This document shows positions 46,038-56,587 of a stretch of 64,000 bases of DNA, one piece after another. The notes below the pieces were generated by a model. That model ran no database searches. It was not told the origin of the DNA and saw only the letters and a list, made by a program, of their open reading frames with translations. Position numbers and translations under genes: made by a program. The stretch comes from Chlorocebus sabaeus (Eukaryota > Chordata > Mammalia > Primates > Cercopithecidae): assembly GCF_047675955.1 (NCBI RefSeq), contig NC_132912.1:75788382-75852381 (forward strand), read 5' to 3'. Position 1 is the first letter of the stretch. Every line of letters starts with the position of its first letter.

Positions 46038-46462
46038 TATCTTAGTCCTTTGCTATAACAGAATTCATGAGATTCATGTACTTTTAAAAAGTGTATTTGG
46101 CTTATGATTCTAGGGACTGGCAAGTCCAAGGGCATAGCAGCAGCATATCGTAAGACCATTTGTGTTATACTTTTTCATAACATACACAAAAGCAAAAGCA
46201 CAAGAAAGCACTTGCGAAAAACAGCAAGGTGAACTTACTTTTAAAATAACCAACTCGCTCAAGAGCTAACTTACTCTCACAAGAAGTAATTCACTACTCC
46301 CACAAGAACTAAATTACACCCAAGATAATGACATAAATTCATCCAGGAAAGCTCTGCCGTCATGATGCAATCACCTTTTAAAAGGCTCACCTCTTAATAC
46401 TGTTAAATTGGCAATTAAGTTTCCAACACATACTCTTTTGGGGGACACATTAAATCACAGAA
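46038..46462 (-). mobile_element. MaLR LTR, antisense (3' LTR of small provirus)
   Basis: Starts 'tatcttagtcctttgctata' and includes 'gctcacctcttaatactgtt' and 'ggcaattaagtttccaacac', ending 'acacattaaatcacag', parallel to the LTR at 47047-47416. Shared 'aattaagtttccaacacat'-type blocks show the two are copies. Flanked on the left by AGAAT (46033-46037), close to AGGAT (47417-47421) on the right of the other LTR. Confidence 0.8.
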
Positions 46463-47046
46463 TTCCACCTCTGGCTCCCCAAACTTATGTCCTTCTCACA
46501 ATGTAAAATACATTCATTCCATTCCAATAGCCCAAAAAGTCTGAACTTCTTCCAGCAAAAACTCGAAAGTCCAAATTCCAGAGTCTCACTGAATCAGATA
46601 TGGGTGACACCCAAGGCATGATTCACCTTGAGGCAAATTCCTTCCAGCTGTTAGCCTATACATGTAAACAAGTTATCTACTTTTAAAATACTATGGTGGG
46701 ACAGGAATAGGATAGGCATTCCTATTCCAAAAGGGAGAAATAAGTAAGCAGAAAAGAATAACAGGCCAACTAAGTCCAAAACCCAACAGACCAAACAATG
46801 TTTAGTCTTAAGGCTGGAAAGTAATTTCCTTTGACTGTTTTTTTCTGCATCCTGTGCATGCTGGTCTAGTCTTCTTCTGAGTCCTCACCAAAATAGTCCT
46901 TAATGTTCTATTCATAGCAATACAGATTTTCTCTAGGCTGATTCTCCAATCCCTTCCAGCCCCTACTCATTGCCCAGATCCAAAGCTGCTTCCACTTTTT
47001 AAGGTATCTGTTATAGCAACAATCCCAATTTTTGGTACCAATTTTC
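46463..47046 (-). mobile_element. MaLR internal region (THE1/MST/MLT1-int), antisense, short
   Basis: 'cagatatgggtgacacccaa', 'aagttatctacttttaaaat', 'actatggtgggacaggaata' and 'ccaaaagggagaaataagta' then 'ccaaagctgcttccactttt' are antisense landmarks of MaLR internal DNA. Only about 585 bp lie between the LTRs, far less than the roughly 1.5-2 kb of fuller MaLR copies, so most of the gag-like part is deleted. No open frame survives. Confidence 0.82.
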
Positions 47047-47416
47047 TGTCTTAGTTTGTTTTCTATTGTTATAACAGACTATGTGAGACTGAGTAATTTA
47101 TAAATAAAAGTTTATTTGACTCATGGTTTTGAAGCCTGGGAAGTCCAAAGACATGGTGGTAGCATCTGGGTAGGACTTCCATATTGTGTCATAACATGGT
47201 GAAAAAGCAGAAAGACAAGCAAATGCATGTGAAAGAGACTGCAAGAGCAAACCCAGCTCACTTTTATAACAATCTACTTTCTGGAAAACTAACTCAATCC
47301 CGAGGGTAATAGCTTTATCCATGAATCAATCATCTTCTCTTATCTCTTAATACGGTTACATTGGCTATTAAGTTTCCAACACATGAACTTTTGTGGGAGG
47401 CATTCAAACCATAGCA
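47047..47416 (-). mobile_element. MaLR LTR, antisense (5' LTR of small provirus)
   Basis: From 'tgtcttagtttgttttctat' through 'agactgagtaatttataaat' and 'gcctgggaagtccaaagaca' to 'ggcattcaaaccatagca'. 370 bp, typical MaLR LTR length. With the LTR at 46038-46462 it bounds a complete but shrunken provirus with 4-of-5 matching TSDs (AGAAT/AGGAT). Confidence 0.85.
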
Positions 47417-47421
47417 AGGAT

Positions 47422-48925
47422 GAAAAAGTGGGGCTGAGTGATGTTGACAGAAATGAGAAACAAACAGAAAGAAACAAGTATCTTCTTTCTCCTCCAGCCT
47501 TCCCATTTTCTTAAGTGTTCACTGCTAACATAGCCTACTTGGGAGCCAACTGGCAAAGCAGAAAGATGGTTTGCTGAGTGTTAAACTCTAACTGTCAAAG
47601 AAAAGAACAGAGAAGTGAATTTGAAGTTGAGTGAGAATACCTGTTATTAAGCACTGACAGCACTATCACAGGATGCCCATGATTTTCAGGCAAAGTTTTG
47701 AATTTAGATTTTAAGATATCCAGTTTTTCTATTCCTTTAAGGTATGGATTATCACTAGAAATAACCACCAAACCCCGTAATTCTTATATCATTTATCTTT
47801 TACACAGTTCCATGGCAGTAGTCCCTGTGATTTTCAAAGGCTCTTTTTCTCCAGGTTATCACCAGGGTGATTTTCATTAGTTATTTTTTTAAGTCTGTGC
47901 TATGAACACCCAGAGTTCTATTTCATGACACTAGCTAGATTTTCACTGTCTTCAAATCTAGCAAGATCCTATAACCAATCCAGATTCACTCTGAGTGGCT
48001 AAAGCAGAAAAATATGTTTCTTAAAAATATTTTTGTTAGCTCACAGAATTCCCTCAAGAGGTAAAGCATTAGGCTGAGAGGATACTTAGTCAGAAAAGGT
48101 TCTGCTGCTACCATTTCTCAGGACTAGATGTAGCTCGTGATTTAAGCTCCACTAATATTAGAGAGCCATTAACACCAATACTACTACTCTCCCTGGAAAG
48201 TACACACAACTTCTGGTGCTACTATGATCCATATTTTAAACAGACCCAGAAATAATTTCTGGATTATAGTCTGGGGTAGGTGAATTCGGTTGGTGGTACC
48301 TGGAACAAATTCTCATGCTTTTACTACAAGAGAGATTGAGGAAGCAAATATCTGGGATTTTAACAGTGAGAGTCAAACTCTACCTTGTAAGTTTATCATC
48401 ACGATACATGAGAAAAGGGAAGGATGTCAGGCAGCCAAAAAAAAAAATTCTCTAGACTGTTCAGCATTAAAGGTGAGCTTGACACAGTCAACATGGTCTA
48501 GTGATAACACAAGAGGTCTGATTGGCTTCTCAAGGTTGTTGATCCTGTACAACCAGGGATATAACTCAAAAGATTAGGAAAACCAAATATCTTGCCTTTG
48601 TATATTTAATTACTCTTCTTTCTGTAGTCTTTTGTTGTTAGTTTTGGGAATCTTGGGCCAAGTTATAGGTTATATACTTTTCCAGGAGTTGAGTATGGGT
48701 CCAAGATGCACAAAGAATTATTTTCTCTAATAAGTCACCTATGCTTAGGTGAAAGAAACATCACAGAGATAGACTTTCTAAACAGATTGGCTGCATTATT
48801 TTATAAATATAATATAGAATCAGAGTTAAAGCCTTTGAAGCTTTTAAAATCATAAAATCATTCAATCCAACTCCTTATGAAATAAGAATTCTCTCTTCAC
48901 CAACCTCAGATCATGGTCACTTCCT
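47422..48925. other. unassigned intergenic sequence
   Basis: No gene recognised. The 95-codon frame at 48290-48577 has no recognisable domain. Some MIR/L3-like traces ('attcaatccaactccttatg' near 48860) are too weak to call. Confidence 0.45.
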
Positions 48926-49178
48926 TCTGCTTTGAATTGGTGGGTCCTTGGTCTCGCGGACTTCAAGAATGAAGCTGCGGACCCTCGCGGTGAGTGTTAC
49001 AGTTCTTAAAGATGGTGTATCCGGAGTTTGTTCCTTCTGCTGTTCAGACGTGTCCGGAGTTTCTTCTTTCTGGTGGCTTTGTGGTCTCGCTGGCTTCAAG
49101 AATGAAGCTGCAGACCTTCACGGTGAGTGTTACAGCTCACAAAGGCCACGCGAACCCAAAGACTGAGCAGCAGCAAGA

Positions 49179-49184
49179 TTTATT
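49179..49184 (-). terminator. LTR12C poly(A) signal
   Basis: AATAAA on the minus strand, followed by 'TCTTGCTGCTGCTCAGTC', the usual R/U5 context of LTR12. Confidence 0.85.
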
Positions 49185-49257
49185 GTAAACAGCAAAAGAA
49201 CAAACCTACCACAGTGTGGAAGGAGACCCCAGCAGCTTGCCATTGCTAGCTCAGGCA

Positions 49258-49570
49258 GCCTGCTTTTAATTCCCTTAGCTGACCCTATCCACATCCTGCT
49301 GATTGGTCCATTTTACAGAGAGCTGATTGGTGTTTTGACAGGGTGCTGATTGGTCCATTTTGACAAGGTGCTGATTGGTGCTTTTACAAACCTGTATCTA
49401 GATACAGAGTGTTGATTGGTGCATTTACAAACCTTGAGCTAGACACAAAAGTTCTCCAAGTCCCCAGACACAAAAGTTCTCCAAGTCCCCACTAGATTAG
49501 CTAGACACAGAGCACTGATTGGTGCATTTACAAACCTTGAGCCAGACACAAAGTGCTGATTGGTGCATTT
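49258..49570 (-). promoter_or_regulatory. LTR12C U3 enhancer array and core promoter
   Basis: Seven GATTGGT (ACCAATC on the minus strand) sites start at 49301, 49325, 49348, 49373, 49414, 49517 and 49558. A TATA-like element is at 49270-49261 on the minus strand. ERV9/LTR12 U3 repeats are known to bind NF-Y, GATA and MZF1 factors and to act as promoters or enhancers in germ-line and erythroid cells and after HDAC inhibition. Transcription would run leftwards, towards 49,200 and beyond. Activity at this locus is inference. Confidence 0.75.
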
Positions 49571-50259
49571 ACAATCCTTTAGCTAGACATAAAAGTTCTC
49601 CAAGTCCCCACCCTACTCAGGAACCCACCTGACTTTGCCTAGTGGATCTCGCCATGCCAGCAGGCGGAGCTGCCCACCAGTCCTCTGCCGCAAATCCGCA
49701 CTCCTCAGCTTTTGGGTGGTCAATGGGGCCGGCGCCATGGAGCAGCGGGCAGCGCCCGTCAGGGAGGCGGAGGCTCCGGCGGCGCTGGAGCCCACCGGTA
49801 GGAAGGGGCTTGGGCATGGCGGGCTGCGGGCCCTGAGCACTGCCCCAAGGGAGGCGGCTGAAGCGCAGCGAGAATTCCATAGTGGCGCGGGCGGGCCGGC
49901 AGTGCTGGGGCACCTGGCGCACCCTCCGCAGCTGCTAGTGCGGGTGCTAAGCCCCTCACGGCTGGGGTGGGGGGGAGGCGCCAGCCGGCTGCTCTGCGTG
50001 TAGGGCCCGCTGAACCCGCGCCCACCCGGAACTCGCGCTGACCCGCGAGCACCGTGCGCAGCCCCGTTTCCCGCCCACGCCTTTCCCTCCACACCTCCCT
50101 GCAAGCAGAGGGAGCCAGCTCTGGCCTCGGCCATCCCAGAAAGGGACCCTCACAGCGCAGTGGCGGGCTGAAGGGCTCCTGGAGCATGGCCAGAGTGGAC
50201 ACTGAGGCCAAGGAGGCGCCAAGAGCCAGCCAGAGCTGCTAGCACGTTGTCACCTCTCA

Positions 50260-51385
50260 GCAATCTCTAGAGTTCATACCGTTGAGGCAATTGTACTTGT
50301 AAGAAAGCTTCTCCTAATGCTGAACTCGGATCCTCCTGTGTCTTAAGCTGGATTTCCAGAAATAAGACTCTGAGAGGGAGATTTGACTACAGGTTTATTG
50401 AAAGGCAATCCCTACATCAACACCTCTAGGGGAGTGAAGGAAGTAGAACTGGGCAGTGGCAGGGGTTTAGCTGTGGTTGCAAGAGACCTCTGTTAGGAAC
50501 ATCTGGAGCTGAGATAGGCCTTTTAAGTTGCCCTGACTTGAGCAAACGAATATAGGAGGGTTCTTCTTACCTTATCAACTGATCATTAGACTTGAGCTAT
50601 CCCCAGGGAGGGGACTTACTTTTGAGTGAAGAGACTGTATTCAGTTTAGGAAGATTACAAAGGAGCAGAAAGTCGTCGCAGAAGATCATTCCCAGCAGCT
50701 GAAGTGTTGCCTGAATTCCGAAAAAAAAAAAAAAAAAAAAAAAAGTAGCTAAGCTCAACATTAACTGCTATAAATTTCCCTCATTATTTCCCTCGAGAGT
50801 CAATGAAGTTCAATCACTCTTTCACGTAGGGCAAAAATATTAGGGCACACATTTTTACCTTTCACAAGTCTCAAGTTTTGCTCAGTTACAATAGTTGGAA
50901 TGTTAGACTCATATATTGACATGATTGTTCTTAAAGTAGAAAACATAGAATCAAATGGATTACTTCCATGTGTTTTCAGCCCCCAGTGTAACTTTAAACA
51001 AGGAGAAAACTATTACAATATGTTCTTGACTTCTTTTCAAGAAAGATTTCCATGACTTGGAATCTAAACTGGGGGTGTAGCAGTGAGATCACCAAATCCT
51101 AACCACTAGACACCAGAAAGTTGCTACTGACATTCTAATTCACCCTGAAATCGTATTACTTTTTTAAGTAACTTCACCCTACCGTTGACTTATAGCAAAG
51201 TAATAGTCGTTGAATACCTCTAATTTGCTCTCACATAGTGCTATTTTGCTTTATTTTCTCATCTTGTTCTTGTAGAGATAGTTTTATGTTTTATTGCACC
51301 CAGTGACAGAAACTCACATATTTCTAAGAAATTACACCTTGTATATTTCTGAAATATCAGTGAAAATTTTCTAAATAATTTCTTA
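50260..51385. other. unassigned sequence with a long A tract
   Basis: No gene recognised. The stretch 50330-50720 ends in a 24-A run without Alu or L1 sequence before it. It may be an unrecognised retroposed sequence (see findings). Confidence 0.45.
50721..50744 (+). repeat. A24 homopolymer
   Basis: 24 consecutive A directly after 'ctgaattccg'. No AATAAA within 30 bases upstream. Confidence 0.95.
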
Positions 51386-51389
51386 TTCT

Positions 51390-51452
51390 GTAGCCACAGC
51401 ACCTAGCCTGAAACATAATACGTGCTTAATTAATGTTTTTTGAATGAATGGA
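51390..51452 (+). mobile_element. MIR/L2 3' tail fragment
   Basis: 'cacctagcctgaaacataat' then 'acgtgcttaattaatgtttt' then 'ttgaatgaatggaagg' is the shared 3' end of MIR and L2 ('…gcctggcacatagtaggtgctcaataaatgtttgttgaatgaatg'). Confidence 0.75.
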
Positions 51453-51454
51453 AG

Positions 51455-52520
51455 GAATTTAGTTTCTAAATGACTTGTAAGTTGTTTGGTTAAATCCAAA
51501 ATCAGATTAAAACCTCTCAGAGTGCTTGCTCATCTGAAATGTGACCTTTATATTGTTACTTCCATGCTTTAAAGCAGAGACTTGATTAAATATAATAAAA
51601 ACAAAAGAGTTTGATAGTCTCATAATTCTGGTCTCTGTGTTTCAATTCCCTTGAACTTTCTTGCATGTAAGAAAGCAGCTTTGTTAACAGATGCCCTTGT
51701 GATTTTGAGAAATGATGAGAAAATTCCAAACCAACTCTTCACTTTTAATTTAATTATATTGATGGAGTCTTACACTGAGGGTAGCACTAGCTATCAATCA
51801 ACTTTACCTACTTCTGTGCTCTGGAAAAACTCATTTCAGCATTCCCCCTACTCTTTTATCACTGTCTTCCTTTTTGTGATTAAGCTAAGATCAACCATCT
51901 TTCCAAAGATAAGTCAGAATTCCGTTCAGATTCGTTTATGGTGGTCAAAGCAATTGAATATATTTTCCCCAAGATGTAACTCACTATTAACAGAGTTTTT
52001 GTTTCTATTGTTTTCCTCACAAGTAGAACATATTTGTGATCAATTTCCTCTTACTAGGAATGATTATTTCTTAGTCAAGGGGTATTACATAGAAAATTTC
52101 AAGTGAAGAGGATAAGAAATAGCACCAGACTAATTTAATGGACCAGACAATTTTTCACCCTCCAATTCACCTGAATGTCTATTTTAATTACAGGACAAAG
52201 TTTAGTTATTGAGGAACACTTCATATATAATTCCAATCGTTTATAATTCAGAGTTATTACAGTGTGGTGCTAGGAGATGGCAGAAAAGTGGCAGTTGCAT
52301 TTCAGGTGCTAGCCTTGTGTTTTATAAATTACAAGTAGTGAAAGTAATTTTTAAAAAAGTAATTACTTGAAGTTTCCTGAAAACTCAAGCTATGTATTTT
52401 TTAGTGCCAAAAAGACAAGAACATGAAATATTTTCAGTGACCTCTTGCTATGTGAAAGAATGTTAAATTTGATCAAAAAGAGAACACATTTTCTTCAGTA
52501 TGACAAGCAATGTTCTAACT
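51455..52520. other. unassigned sequence with the largest non-repeat open frame
   Basis: 51651-52106 is open for 151 codons, but begins at TTG; the first in-frame ATG is near codon 38, leaving about 114 codons. No domain, no codon pattern or motif recognised. Treated as chance. Confidence 0.4.
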
Positions 52521-52524
52521 GATT

Positions 52525-52725
52525 TCTTTGTAATCACCCTCTTAAAACCACATGTTAGAAACTGCCTATCCTCATTTTATAAATTAGAGAACTGAGACAT
52601 GGTAAAATTATGTAAATCACCCAAGTTTACAGAGCTAGCAAGGGTATTGTCTAGATTTGAGCCCAAGCAGTCTGATGCCAAGTTTATTATCTAAACAAAA
52701 TACTCCACTACTTCTCTGAAAAATA
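52525..52725 (+). mobile_element. MIR SINE fragment
   Basis: 'cctcattttataaattagag', 'aactgagacatggtaaaatt', 'atgtaaatcacccaagttta', 'cagagctagcaagg' and 'tttgagcccaagcagtctga' follow the MIR order ('cccattttacagatgaggaaactgag … gcccaaggtcacacagctag … gaacccaggcagtctg'). Confidence 0.88.
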
Positions 52726-53100
52726 AATTATCTACACATAATGTGTAAATGCATATTCTCCCTTGGAAAATTATTTTTATCATTAAAGTAATTTGTTTTT
52801 ATTTTTATGAATTTCATTATTTACTTTTACTTCCCTATACAGCATTGCAATCCTTGAAAATTAACTCAGTCAATGTTTAACATGGTGTTATCTGTCAGGG
52901 TTCCACTATGGAATAATAAACTTGAGTGAAATCACATGTTACTGGGGAGATTCTGGTGGAAAAGTATGATCAAAGTTTCTAGGTATAATCAGAGTTTCCA
53001 GGTATAATCAGGAGTCTGAGGTTTGTCACTAATTTTGTAACTTTGATATATCAATACCTCTAGATTTTAGAATTTTAGGTCTTAAAGCAATTAAACTAGA
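52726..53100. other. unassigned AT-rich sequence
   Basis: Contains a short direct repeat 'tctaggtataatcagagttt / tccaggtataatcaggagtc' near 52978-53018. Nothing else recognised. Confidence 0.45.
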
Positions 53101-53104
53101 TTCA

Positions 53105-53479
53105 AAAGCTTAAATCTGGTACATAGACACCATGGAATACTATACAGTCATTAAAAAGTATGAGAGATCACGTTCTTTGTAGCTACAAGGATGAAGCTTG
53201 TAGGCCGTAGGCCATTATCTTAAGCAAACTAATGCAGGAATAGAAAACCAAATACCACATGTTCTCACTTACAATGGGAGCTAAACATTGAATACACATG
53301 GACCAAAGTAGGGAACAAAAGACACCAGGGCCTATTTGAGGGTAGAGGGTGGGAGTAAAGTGAGGACTGAAAAATTACCTATCAGGTACAACACTTATTA
53401 CCTGAGTGATGAAATAATCTGTATATCAAATCCCCATGACATACAATTTACCTATAAAACAAACTTGCACATGTACCCA
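53105..53479 (+). mobile_element. L1 3' end (L1PB/L1MA-like), sense, left part
   Basis: 'catagacaccatggaatact', 'accacatgttctcacttaca', 'atgggagctaaacattgaat' and 'caaacttgcacatgtaccca' are the ORF2 terminus and 3' UTR. The last 'gtaccc' is where the THE1 LTR was inserted; the L1 resumes after it. Confidence 0.9.
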
Positions 53480-53845
53480 TGTATTAGTCTGCTTTCATGC
53501 TGCTGATAAAAACACACCCAAGACTGGGCAATTTACAAAAGAAAGAAGTTTAATTGAACTTACAGTTCCAGATGGCGAGGGAGGCCTCACAATCATGGCA
53601 GAAGGCAATAAGGAGCAAATCACAGATTAAGTGGATGGCAGGTAAAGAGAGAGCTTGTGCAGAGAAACTCCTGTTTTTAAAACCAACAGATCTCATGAGA
53701 CTCATACGCTATCACAAGAACAGCACAGAAAAGACCCACCCCATAATTCAATCACCTCTCACTGGGTTCCTCCCACAACATGTGGGAATTGTGGGAGTTA
53801 CAATTCAAGATGAGATTTGGGTGGGGACACAGTGAAACCATATCA
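53480..53845 (-). mobile_element. THE1-type MaLR LTR, antisense, inserted in L1
   Basis: 'tgtattagtctgctttcatg', 'cagttccagatggcgaggga', 'cctcacaatcatggcagaag', 'atctcatgagactcatacgc' and 'agatgagatttgggtgggga' to 'aaaccatatca' give a complete 366-bp THE1-class LTR. Flanks ACCCA (53475-53479) and ACCCC (53846-53850) are a 4-of-5 TSD. Solo LTR. Frames at 53436-53835 cross it and are artefacts. Confidence 0.94.
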
Positions 53846-53880
53846 ACCCCTGAACCTAAAATAAAAGTAAAAAACAAATT
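53846..53880 (+). mobile_element. L1 3' end, right part with A-rich tail
   Basis: 'cctgaacctaaaataaaagt' followed by A-rich sequence is the terminal L1 3' UTR, continuing from 53479 across the THE1 LTR. Confidence 0.88.
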
Positions 53881-53929
53881 TCACTTCTGATGATTTGAAA
53901 CTTACCACTGTTCCTTGATCACAATCTTC

Positions 53930-54145
53930 ATCACTAAGATTATCCATACCATTTACTGAGCGCATTCTGCATGTTTTGCAAACATCATCCTATTTAATCG
54001 TCATAGACCTATGAAGTAGATGTTATTTTCAGTTGAGGAGACTGAAGCTCAGAAAGGTTAAGATAACCGTCCCCAAATCTCACTCCATGGAATTAATGAA
54101 GCCTGGTGGAACTCTGATTTATATGACTCTGAAATCCACATATTC
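53930..54145 (+). mobile_element. MIR SINE fragment
   Basis: 'cctatttaatcgtcatagac', 'cctatgaagtagatgttatt', 'tgaggagactgaagctcaga' and 'aaggttaagataaccgtccc' match MIR ('ctcatttaatcctcacaacaaccctatgaggtag … gaggaaactgaggctcagagaggttaag'). Confidence 0.9.
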
Positions 54146-55668
54146 ATCACAACAGGATGGCTCATGATATAATTAAAACAAATAAAGTGATAGACAAATT
54201 CCCTTAACAACTGTACTGGTGTTTCTGTTAGTCAGCGTCCATTAAGAAGAAAGAAAAAAAAATCACAACAATCATATAAACAGAGATAATTTAATTTTTT
54301 GTATTTTATTTTACAAGGAATTTCTATTTCCCTGCTTATGTTTAATAGGAAGAATTTAGTATGAAAAAATTTTAAACTTTGTACAAAGTTGTTATTTACG
54401 TATCTAAGAGAAATGTAAAGTTTCACAAAGGTAGCAACTATAGGAAGCAACTATAGAAACCACTCCTAGGGTAGAGGGAACAAAGGAAAGAGATTGGAAT
54501 TATTAAAATGTATCTTTATATGGGGCCCCTTACAGCTTACAGAGAAGCCTAGTGCTAGTAAGAAGGCTAGTGCTGGTTTATATGGAATGGAGAAAAATGA
54601 GGCTGTTTTTGAAGATGTTAGAAAAACTGCAAATTGGATTCAGCTACTGTTATGGGAAGGATCTTCATTGCTACTACAATGAAGAAGTGCTGCTGATGCG
54701 TGAACAGAGACCACAGACAGACAGGAATTCCACATGAGACAGACAGGAATTCCACAAGAAACCGACAGGAAAAAGCAAGTCTCATCTCCTTCCACCAGCC
54801 TTGCTGTCTCTGCCTGGCTGCTCTTCTAGAGCGTCTTACACAGAGCCATGGAGTAATGCAGAAATGTAGTGAAGAGCCCCAAATCCAGCCTCAAAAAGTA
54901 GAGAATGGAAGGTGAGTTTGGAACTCAAATATAATAACATACAACTCATACCACAGTAAAATTAATTATGGATCTCACCTACAGTTCCAGATCTGTAGCA
55001 CTTTAGGATCAGTCTTTTATACACCTGCGTGTCTATGGGAGACAACTAGCACTGAATTTTAAGTGATCTGGGATTCTTCTCAATTTTTCCCTTTTTCTTT
55101 CTTTCTACTTCTCATCACTCTAGTAGCTTAATGACAACCCTTTCCTATCCTAAATTTTTACCGACTTCAATCCCAAATTATGGTTTATAAAAAAGAGTGG
55201 GTAGTAAGAAAATGGTATCAACAAGGAAAACACAGAGAAGGGAAATATGAACAACATAACTAGTGTATTCAGACTATGATTCCACAAAACAACTTGCATA
55301 TGTGAGATAAAACATTGGGGACTTTCATTTTAACATTCTCAATGAAAAGTAGAAAGAAAAATGTTCCACTTGTATGCTGGGTCTATTCTCAACACCAATA
55401 CATGAAGCAAACAACAAAATAAATTATCTGTATTGTCACAATTGTAGTGGTTTCATAAATATTTTATCATCAAATCCATTTTCTCATACAATATCCCTAT
55501 TGCTAGAATTATTTTTGTCTTTAACAATACTACTTGGCGGATACACAATGTAGGATGAATAATCAGTGTGAAATCTTATGTTTCTTTTATGAGAGGCTTG
55601 CCAATGCCAAAGCATACAGAACAAACTTGTCTCATCTTTTTTAACTGATGCTAGAATATAGTTTTGAA
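54146..55668. other. unassigned intergenic sequence
   Basis: No gene recognised. Small frames at 54494-54915 overlap a 22-bp tandem duplication (54715-54758) and have no domain. Confidence 0.45.
54715..54758. repeat. 22-bp tandem duplication
   Basis: Two copies with the shared core 'agacagacaggaattccaca' at 54715-54736 and 54737-54758, differing only at the last two bases. A partial third ('accgacagga') follows. Confidence 0.9.
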
Positions 55669-55671
55669 AAC

Positions 55672-55755
55672 AAATATAATCAACAAATATGTATTAAGTC
55701 CCTACCATGAACCAAGGTCTAGACACTGAGAATACACAGAAGAATAAAGTAAATG
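55672..55755 (+). mobile_element. L2/MIR-type 3' fragment
   Basis: 'atcaacaaatatgtattaag' then 'tccctaccatgaaccaaggt' then 'ctagacactgagaatacaca' follow the conserved L2 3' motif. Confidence 0.7.
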
Positions 55756-55809
55756 GCATTTAGTTTATAGAATTTGTAAATAAGTGTAAGTCAAGACAAA
55801 AATGTGAAC

Positions 55810-55990
55810 AAGAGACCAGAGATACGAAGAGATCAAAAGAATTATGGAAAAATATTATATGCAACAACTCTATGCTAATAAATTTTATGATCAAGCTGGT
55901 GTGGTAATATTTAGGAAAACATAAATTACAAATGATTCAAGAGGAATAAAAAGAAGACCCAAACTATCATTAACCATAAAGAATCAAAAT
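55810..55990 (+). mobile_element. L1M ORF2 fragment, sense
   Basis: 'acaactctatgctaataaat', preceded by 'agaattatggaaaaatatta' and followed by 'gaagacccaaactatcatta', resembles ORF2 between the endonuclease and RT domains of old L1s. Short and diverged. Confidence 0.6.
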
Positions 55991-56585
55991 TTGGTAAAAG
56001 TGAAACTCAATATAGGTGGCAGGCCTAAATGGTTCAACAAACATATTTTAATTAATTTTTAAGGTCAGGTAACCTGACTTAATTTAGAGATACAATTTTA
56101 TTTTATTGATAAAAAGACATAAGTATGTAAAGGCACTCAAAATTTAAACATAAGTACAATGTATATTTATTTTATATTTCCACTGTTGAAAGAGAAACCA
56201 TAGTTCTGCTCTTTTGCCCTCCAATATGAAGGGAATATTCATTATTGTCACATGCCTGCCATCTCTGGCCACTTCACTTACCCATGGAAGAAAGAGTGTA
56301 TTGTTTGAGGGGTGAATTTTGGCTAAGAAAATGGGCATAAGTGACCCCCGCATCTTCCCCTTCTCTCTGTTTGGCATCTGTTTATCTAAAAAGTATGCTA
56401 TAAGGCATGTTTTCCGCAATAAACTCAACAGCAAATTGGCTATGCTTCCAGACACCTATGGTTTTCCAGCACTGTCAGTAACTGGCTAAGCATGTCTAAT
56501 TACAGGATCTAGTTTTCGAAAACTCATTATTTTATAACATCTAATCCATGGTTTTTCATCTGGTCTTTGCTTGCAATATAGGTGA
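55991..56585. other. unassigned sequence
   Basis: The 103-codon minus-strand frame at 56144-56455 has no domain signature; no repeat recognised. Confidence 0.4.
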
Positions 56586-56587
56586 TC

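Larger units (their letters stand above)
48928..50259 (-). mobile_element. LTR12C-type solitary LTR of HERV9 (ERV9), antisense
   Basis: On the minus strand it begins TGAGAGGTGACAACGTGCTA (complement ending at 50259), the signature LTR12 start, and ends '…CCACCAATTCAAAGCA' near 48928. Inside, in minus order, are a CpG-dense GC-rich part (about 50,240-49,640), an array of tandem U3 enhancer repeats with seven ACCAATC (NF-Y type) sites (49564-49301), a TATA-like 'attaaaagca' (49270-49261), an R region, a poly(A) signal AATAAA (49184-49179), and a U5 with an internal duplication. About 1.33 kb, the length of LTR12C. No internal HERV9 sequence abuts, so it is a solo LTR. No clean 4-bp TSD was found. 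GC-rich chance frames (up to 173 codons) lie within it. Confidence 0.95.

Noticed and set aside
49613..50211. Minus-strand frames of 101-173 codons and plus-strand frames of 62-122 codons in GC-rich sequence
   Set aside because: All lie within the LTR12C GC-rich part, overlap one another on both strands, and are expected because stop codons are rare in CpG-dense DNA.
56144..56455. 103-codon minus-strand frame
   Set aside because: No domain or conservation evidence available; likely chance.
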